DNA of 64,000 bases, from positions 32,211 to 96,210 of the forward strand of contig JAZKGE010000056.1 in the NCBI GenBank assembly GCA_040386075.1, read 5' to 3'. The number at the start of each line of letters is the position of its first letter. Positions within the stretch are counted from its first letter, which is position 1. Made by a program: the position numbers and the translations under genes. Source of the stretch: UBA4416 sp040386075 (GTDB lineage: Bacteria; Bacteroidota; Bacteroidia; B-17B0; Aurantibacillaceae). The notes under the pieces are model-generated. The model worked only from the letters and a program-made list of their open reading frames with translations. It did not search any database and was not told the origin of the DNA. Below are positions 59,287-64,000 of the stretch, piece by piece.

Positions 59287-60504
59287 ATGCCTAAACTTTA
59301 TTTCGATAATACCCGTTATGCCGATCTTCCGTTACATTACGGTAAAGTGCCACCATGGCTGGCGGAACGTATGAGTTTGTTGGGAGGCGCTATTATCGAA
59401 TCGGTAGCCATGGAGTATGGGCGAAAAGAGGTGCTTACCCGTATGAGCGATCCTTTATGGTTTCAGGCTTTGGGTTGCGTGATGGGTATGGACTGGCATT
59501 CGTCGGGAATCACCACATCAGTAATGGGGGCTTTAAAAAAGGCATTGAATCCAAAGTTCAATGAGTTGGGAATTTATATTTGTGGTGGCAAAGGAAAATA
59601 TTCGCGCCAAACACCTGCCGAATTAATTGCCTTATCAGAAAGAACAGGATTGAACGGAACGGAGTTGGTAAGAAACAGTCGCTTAAGTGCTAAGGTTGAT
59701 AACAATGCCATACAGGACGGTTTTCAAATTTACCTTCATACTTTTTTAGTGAGTAAGGATGGCGATTGGGCTGTGATACAGCAAGGCATGAATGATGGTA
59801 GCGGTATGGCGAGAAGGTATCACTGGAATTCACAAAACCTCCGGTCATTTGTAGAAGAACCACATGCTTTTATTTACGGTGCTAATCGGGGCGAAATTTT
59901 AAATCTGACAGATAAAACAGCTTTGGAAACAAAGAATGGTTTATTGTCTTTAGTGAAAGAATCTCCTGCAGTTATTTTACCTGAAGTTCGCCGGATCATG
60001 ATGCCACGCCATCATGAAGTACGGGAAGAAAACGTAGATCTTAAGCGTTTGGGATCAGTATTAGCTTTGGCACACGAAAAACAAGTCACTGATTTTGAGT
60101 CGTTATTGTTATTAGAAGGAGTAGGACCGAGGGCTATTCAATCGCTAACATTGGTTAGTGAGGTCATTCATGGAACACCTTCCCGTTTTACGGATCCTGC
60201 ACGTTTTAGTTTTGCACATGGTGGAAAGGATGGGCATCCATTTCCTGTTCCCACCAAAACATACGATCAAACCATCGAAGTTTTACGCAGTGCTCTAGAA
60301 AAAGCAAAACTTGGAAATACTGATAAAACTCAGGCAATTAAAAATCTAACATTAGCTGCACAGGCTATTGAAAAAAACTTTATGCCTAATGCTAATTTTT
60401 ATAAGGTCATTGAAAAAGAAAAACAGGAGTCTTATAAATATGGCGGACGAACAGTGTTTGGTAAAGCCAAACCGCTAAGCGGGCAATTGGATTTGTTTGG
60501 GTAG
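59287..60504 (+). CDS. DUF763 protein
   Basis: 405 residues. The DUF763 start is evident: NTRYADLPLHYGKVPPWLAERM, then GGKGKYSRQTPAELI and VDNNAIQDGFQIYLHTFLVS in part, WAVIQQGMNDGSGMARRYHW. A helix-hairpin-helix-like stretch follows (FESLLLLEGVGPRAIQSLTL), suggesting nucleic-acid binding. The function of the family is unknown; a nuclease-like role has been guessed. It is followed by a DUF72 gene on the same strand, 142 bp on, with a repeat between. Confidence 0.88.
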   Translation: MPKLYFDNTRYADLPLHYGKVPPWLAERMSLLGGAIIESVAMEYGRKEVLTRMSDPLWFQALGCVMGMDWHSSGITTSVMGALKKALNPKFNELGIYICGGKGKYSRQTPAELIALSERTGLNGTELVRNSRLSAKVDNNAIQDGFQIYLHTFLVSKDGDWAVIQQGMNDGSGMARRYHWNSQNLRSFVEEPHAFIYGANRGEILNLTDKTALETKNGLLSLVKESPAVILPEVRRIMMPRHHEVREENVDLKRLGSVLALAHEKQVTDFESLLLLEGVGPRAIQSLTLVSEVIHGTPSRFTDPARFSFAHGGKDGHPFPVPTKTYDQTIEVLRSALEKAKLGNTDKTQAIKNLTLAAQAIEKNFMPNANFYKVIEKEKQESYKYGGRTVFGKAKPLSGQLDLFG

Positions 60505-60507
60505 GTA

Positions 60508-60587
60508 AATCGCGTGAGGGATGCAAGCGAAAATCCTTTTGCCCGGACACTGAGCGGAGTCAAAGTACGTTGCGCCGGCACGCCCAA
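60508..60587. repeat. Dispersed repeat family B, copy 2, with a nested repeat
   Basis: Bases 60512-60543 (GCGTGAGGGATGCAAGCGAA onward) are identical to the reverse complement of 43061-43092. The right end GCCGGCACGCCCAAAA matches the left end of copy 1. The middle differs: it has ACACTGAGCGGAGTCAAAGT, a unit related to the CTGAGCGGAG sequence at 39651. So one repeat has probably inserted in another. Confidence 0.75.
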
Positions 60588-60646
60588 AAAGCTAATCATT
60601 AACTGATTAAATAAATTACTGGCACACCATTCCAATATCCAAACAC

Positions 60647-61372
60647 ATGAAAAAAAATTACCTCATTGGTTGTTCGGGTTATTATTATCCTAACTGGAAA
60701 AATAAATTCTATCCACCGGGATTAAAACCGGCTAACTGGTTGAATTATTATAGCACTGTATTTAACTCAGTAGAGTTAAACGGTACATTTTACCGAACAC
60801 CCAAACTGGCTGATCTTAAAAAGTATGCAAATGTTACCGAAGATGATTTTAGATTTTCGGTAAAGATGAGTAAATACATTACGCATGTATTGAAGTTAAA
60901 AGAAAGTAAACAAAGCATCAACGATTTTCAATCACTTATTGAAGAGGGATTAGAAAAAAAGTTAGAACACTTTTTATTTCAATTGCCACCGTCTTTTCAT
61001 TATAACGAAGAGAATTTAGAAAAGATCCTTGAAAATATTCCACACAAAAAACACAATGTGATCGAGTTACGCCATATTTCCTGGTGGAATAAAGATGTGG
61101 AGAAAGCCTTTGTTAAAGCAGGTCTTACGTTTTGTAATGTTGATTTTCCGGGACTCGATTCTTATTTCATAAATACATCAGATGTTTTTTACATGCGGTT
61201 TCACGGTAATCCCGAATTATTCAAATCATCTTATGAAGTGGACGAATTAAATCGGTTCTATAAAAAATTCCCAAAAGAGGCTAAGCATTATTCTGTGTAT
61301 TTTAATAATACTTATTACGAAGCCGGTTATACAAATGCTTTACAATTAATGACTATTGCAGGAATTACGTGA
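60647..61372 (+). CDS. DUF72 protein
   Basis: 241 residues with the family start YLIGCSGYYYPNWKNKFYPP, then YYSTVFNSVELNGTFYRTPK, FRFSVKMSKYITHVLKLKES in part, FLFQLPPSFHYNEENL, IELRHISWW, and the end YSVYFNNTYYEAGYTNA. DUF72 proteins form a TIM barrel related to sugar-phosphate enzymes or endonuclease IV; the reaction is not known. It is downstream of DUF763 and ends at a terminator. Confidence 0.9.
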   Translation: MKKNYLIGCSGYYYPNWKNKFYPPGLKPANWLNYYSTVFNSVELNGTFYRTPKLADLKKYANVTEDDFRFSVKMSKYITHVLKLKESKQSINDFQSLIEEGLEKKLEHFLFQLPPSFHYNEENLEKILENIPHKKHNVIELRHISWWNKDVEKAFVKAGLTFCNVDFPGLDSYFINTSDVFYMRFHGNPELFKSSYEVDELNRFYKKFPKEAKHYSVYFNNTYYEAGYTNALQLMTIAGIT

Positions 61373-61376
61373 CAGT

Positions 61377-61413
61377 AAAAAGCCCTGCTGATCCAATGAA
61401 TCGGCAGGGCTTT
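61377..61413. terminator. Bidirectional terminator
   Basis: AAAAAGCCCTGC and GCAGGGCTTT pair around a 13-bp loop between the converging DUF72 and barrel genes. Confidence 0.85.
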
Positions 61414-61434
61414 ATTATATTTATTCAGAGGTTA

Positions 61435-62058
61435 TTAAAATCCTAAACTGATACCAAGATCTAAACGAAGATTACCATTGTAATCATTCTCGGTATTGGT
61501 GTCATAAATATCTGTCAATCCCTGATAGTAGGATGCATCCGCATTAAACCACACAGCTCTTGCCAAACGGTAATTAAATCCTAAGGTGGCATTAGCACCC
61601 ACATCTAAAAAGTTTGCATTAGAGGCATTAACTTCGTTCATTAAAAAACCAACAGTTGGTCCTACAGAGATCTTTGGTCTGAAATCATGTTCATAGGTAT
61701 TGAAAAAGTAAATAACCTTCACAGGAACTCTTACATAATTTAATGTCGTTGTACGGATCTCTTTAGGTGTTTCTCTATTAGTATGATAAATAAAGGCACC
61801 GCCTTCCTGTGAATAGAGCGCGTCTAACCCAAATCCAAAATGTTGCCATGGTGAGTAAGTAGCTGAGATACCCGCATCCCAAGATGAGTTAAAGGTATAA
61901 TTGCTATAAGGTATTATAAAGGAGTGTCCAAACCCACCTTTTAAACCTAATGAAAATTCTGATTGTTTAATTGGCTCTGAGGGAACTATGTCATTGTTGC
62001 TCTGGGATAAACAAATGGTTGAACCAAATAGTGCGATTGTAAATGCTAACGTTTTCAT
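61435..62058 (-). CDS. PorT-like outer-membrane beta-barrel protein
   Basis: 207 residues from the ATG at 62058, which begins the signal peptide (KTLAFTIALFGSTICLSQ); the open frame upstream is not protein-like. The mature part is an outer-membrane beta-barrel of the porin-family/PorT-like type: FSLGLKGGFGHSFIIPYSNY, WDAGISATYSPWQHFGFGLD, LNYVRVPVKVIYFFNTY, RPKISVGPTVGFLM, and a terminal RLDLGISLGF with C-terminal Phe. LNYVRVPVKV is the usual motif of this family. Specific role unknown. Confidence 0.8.
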   Translation of the reverse strand: MKTLAFTIALFGSTICLSQSNNDIVPSEPIKQSEFSLGLKGGFGHSFIIPYSNYTFNSSWDAGISATYSPWQHFGFGLDALYSQEGGAFIYHTNRETPKEIRTTTLNYVRVPVKVIYFFNTYEHDFRPKISVGPTVGFLMNEVNASNANFLDVGANATLGFNYRLARAVWFNADASYYQGLTDIYDTNTENDYNGNLRLDLGISLGF

Positions 62059-62314
62059 ATCTGAATATTTTAATTTAGAGTTATTGTTTACTATCATTAT
62101 AAAAAATGTGTGCCAACAGTTAAAAGTTGCATCATATCTAAATTCCAAGCCCTTTAATTGAGGTGTTATTTCCTCATTTGAGCATTATTTATTTGAAATA
62201 TAAGTATTGATCATTTCACAAAGCTCCATTTGAATGCACGTTAATACACGTTTTGGGGATTCCCATGTTATGCGCATGGATTTTGAATAGATTAAGTAAT
62301 ATAAATTAACTACT

Positions 62315-63166
62315 ATGAAAAACTACATCAAACAAACATTTAAATTCACTTTTATAAGCTTAAGCGCTCTTATTTTAATTACATCCTGTGCATCACACAA
62401 AAATTGTGGTGAAGCCGGAGCTAAAAGTAAATACAGCTCAAAACGATATAGTAAAGCTTTACACGAACGCGACTCGCTTTGTGGATTAACCAAAGTACAA
62501 TCCGATAAAATAACAGCTTTGAATAAAAGCTATAGCGACTTAACTACCGAGTACGACAATTTAAGACAGAATTCAGGATCAGCATTAAATAAATTAAGCG
62601 CTGACTTAGGAAGTAATCAGGCAAAATTGCAACAGCGCGAAGCGAGATTAAGAGAACTTGAATCTATTTTACGCAGACAGGATTCTATTTTAAATATGCT
62701 GAATAATTCAGTTAAAAATGCTTTGTTGGGTTTTAGTCCTGATGAATTAACCGTGGAAATGAAGAACGGAAAAGTTTATGTTTCCATGTCCGATAAATTA
62801 TTATTCAAATCAGGAGATGCTAACGTAGAAGCCAAAGGAAAAGAAGCCTTAAAAAAGCTGGCTGAGGTATTAAATAAAAATAATGATGTGAGTATTGCTA
62901 TTGAAGGTCATACGGATAATGTTCCTATTAAAACAGCTATCTATAAAGATAACTGGGATCTGAGTGCGGCACGCGCAACCAATGTGGTAAGATTATTAAC
63001 AGCAGAATACGGAATGGGAGCTCAACGTTTAACCGCTTCAGGTAAAGGCGAATATTTTCCGGTGGCAGATAACAGCACTACCGAAGGTAAGGCAAAAAAC
63101 AGAAGGACAGAGGTAGTACTTTCTCCTAAATTGGATGAGCTAATGAAACTAATTGTAAATAAATAA
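62315..63166 (+). CDS. OmpA-family lipoprotein with coiled coil
   Basis: 283 residues. The lipoprotein signal peptide ends ILITSCASHK (Cys26). A long coiled coil (about residues 50-135, VQSDKITALNKSYSDLTTEY in part to LRELESILRRQDSILNML) leads to the OmpA C-terminal domain (about 150-275): DKLLFKSGDANVEAKGKEAL, IAIEGHTDNVPIKTA, NWDLSAARATNVVRLL, NRRTEVVLSPK. It should bind peptidoglycan and tether the outer membrane to it. A strong terminator follows. Confidence 0.92.
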   Translation: MKNYIKQTFKFTFISLSALILITSCASHKNCGEAGAKSKYSSKRYSKALHERDSLCGLTKVQSDKITALNKSYSDLTTEYDNLRQNSGSALNKLSADLGSNQAKLQQREARLRELESILRRQDSILNMLNNSVKNALLGFSPDELTVEMKNGKVYVSMSDKLLFKSGDANVEAKGKEALKKLAEVLNKNNDVSIAIEGHTDNVPIKTAIYKDNWDLSAARATNVVRLLTAEYGMGAQRLTASGKGEYFPVADNSTTEGKAKNRRTEVVLSPKLDELMKLIVNK

Positions 63167-63202
63167 TGGTATGATATCTTTAAAAGAAATAAAGAATAAG
63201 AT

Positions 63203-63240
63203 AAAAAAAAGGACAAGCTTAATGAGCTTTGTCCTTTTTT
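63203..63240. terminator. Bidirectional terminator
   Basis: AAAAAAAAGGACAAAGC-type arm (AAAAAAGGACAA with TTGTCCTTTTTT) forms a perfect stem between the ompA-like gene and the converging 146-aa gene. Confidence 0.85.
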
Positions 63241-63267
63241 GTACGCTTAGTTTTTTTGTGAAATAAA

Positions 63268-63708
63268 CTAGTGTTTATCTCCGCCAAAATAAGTTTGCTC
63301 AACAATATCCGCATTTGTAGCAACATCCCATATAACCTCGTTTAAAATCGCTTCTGAAGTAAATTCTACGGGTTGAATGGCATGCACTACTACTGTTTCG
63401 CAGGGCGATCCATCTGTTCGTTTGTCAGTGGTGATAATAATTGAACAATATGTACAATAACTGCTTTCCTTCATCATTTGATATAAATTGAGGTTGAGAT
63501 TGTACTCTCCGCAACGGCTGTTAAAGTAAAAGGCATCTTTTCCCATATAGCGCTCCTTAATAAGCCAGGCATACACAAATTGGTAGCGAAATGAGCCGTC
63601 TTTTTGTTTCATTGCAACATCCAACCGAAATATTCCGGGTGATGTTTCATCCATTTTATATTTCCAGCGTTCACAGATGTTTGTTAAGGCAATTTTTAAA
63701 TCCATCAT
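63268..63708 (-). CDS. Hypothetical cytoplasmic protein
   Basis: 146 residues. DLKIALTNICERWKYKMDET, GSFRYQFVYAWLIKERYMGK, FNSRCGEYNLNLNLYQMMKE, IQPVEFTSEAILNEVIWDVA. An alpha/beta domain without recognised family; the strand pattern recalls small type-III-chaperone-like or YbjN-like folds, but that is a guess. The start could be either of the two adjacent ATG codons at 63708 and 63705. Confidence 0.5.
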   Translation of the reverse strand: MMDLKIALTNICERWKYKMDETSPGIFRLDVAMKQKDGSFRYQFVYAWLIKERYMGKDAFYFNSRCGEYNLNLNLYQMMKESSYCTYCSIIITTDKRTDGSPCETVVVHAIQPVEFTSEAILNEVIWDVATNADIVEQTYFGGDKH

Positions 63709-63853
63709 AATAAGTTTTAATTAAATTTTGGTACTTTAAAACTAATAAAATTATTTAATTTCAATAATGTTATTAAATAAATAAAGTCAATATCTTTACG
63801 TTTTATTGGCATTTTTGAGCCCGTACTATATTTATATTTACTTAAAACAGGTA

Positions 63854-64000
63854 TTGAACAAGGATAAAATAATCATCGATTCAAATTTAAGCTCATTTTT
63901 CTCATTGAAAGATGTTATCAAGTATAAAGGCTTATTAAATAACCTGGCCAAACGCGATTTTTTAGTTCGTTACAAACAGGCTTTTGCTGGAATTATGTGG
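63854..64000 (+). CDS. ABC-2 type permease, polysaccharide export type (5' end only)
   Basis: 49 codons to the window edge: DKIIIDSNLSSFFSLKDVIK, then YKGLLNNLAKRDFLVRYKQA and FAGIMW. This is the N-terminal cytoplasmic part and beginning of the first helix of Wzm/TagG-type permeases that export O-antigen, capsule or teichoic acid. The TTG at 63854 gives the best start; other in-frame TTG codons lie at 63806 and 63815, and the frame has no ATG. A TATCTTTA near-promoter box is at 63791. Confidence 0.75.
   Translation, partial: MNKDKIIIDSNLSSFFSLKDVIKYKGLLNNLAKRDFLVRYKQAFAGIMW

Overview
This window is A+T-rich chromosomal DNA from a member of the Bacteroidota, probably a metagenome or draft scaffold, because a run of N (45860-45934) marks an unsequenced gap. 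The phylum call rests on type IX secretion C-terminal sorting domains on two large secreted proteins, a GldN-family protein, a fused SecDF, promoters of the TTTG/TAnnTTTG type, near absence of Shine-Dalgarno sequences, and many families typical of the phylum (DUF4412, DUF1987/SiaC, DUF3606, DUF1543, DUF892). I cannot fix the order or genus.

0-33 kb is mostly conserved core: the end of arginine decarboxylase, two DUF4412-type envelope proteins, purL, a lone gldN-like gene, der, carA, a delta-60-repeat T9SS cargo protein, uvrA, an exonuclease, a long-form ispH, a DciA-like protein with recF, secDF, an FG-GAP T9SS cargo protein, and an oligopeptide ABC operon (binding protein, two permeases, a TPR protein) without ATPase genes.

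33-43 kb is a run of small stress or regulatory genes (SiaC-like DUF1987, Hsp20, PAS, PPOX-family, SpoIIAA/STAS-like, LEA-like, YciF/DUF892, DUF3606) around tRNA-Ser(GCU), ending in cyanophycin synthetase (cphA).

43-51 kb is the accessory part. It holds a phased ~21-bp box array (43901-44045), small lipoproteins, the assembly gap, and a compact FRG-domain plus DUF262 gene pair bounded by 15-bp inverted ends that resemble integron attC/cassette boundaries. Next comes a four-gene signalling operon (small protein, membrane protein, histidine kinase, LuxR-type regulator). Two near-identical operator arrays flank that operon: three or four AAAACCAAGTACCC-type boxes at 23-bp steps, each placed 26 bp from a TAnnTTTG promoter box. 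One promoter reads into a DUF3606 gene and the other reads toward the FRG/DUF262 pair. My main hypothesis is that the two-component system controls both.

51-64 kb holds lipoproteins, a frameshifted DUF421 gene, PEBP-like and YdeI-like proteins, a DnaQ-GIY-YIG fusion nuclease, an MscS channel, DUF763 and DUF72, an outer-membrane barrel, an OmpA lipoprotein, and the start of an ABC-2 polysaccharide-export-type permease cut by the window edge. Several families of short dispersed palindromic repeats are scattered between genes. One copy lies in frame inside purL.
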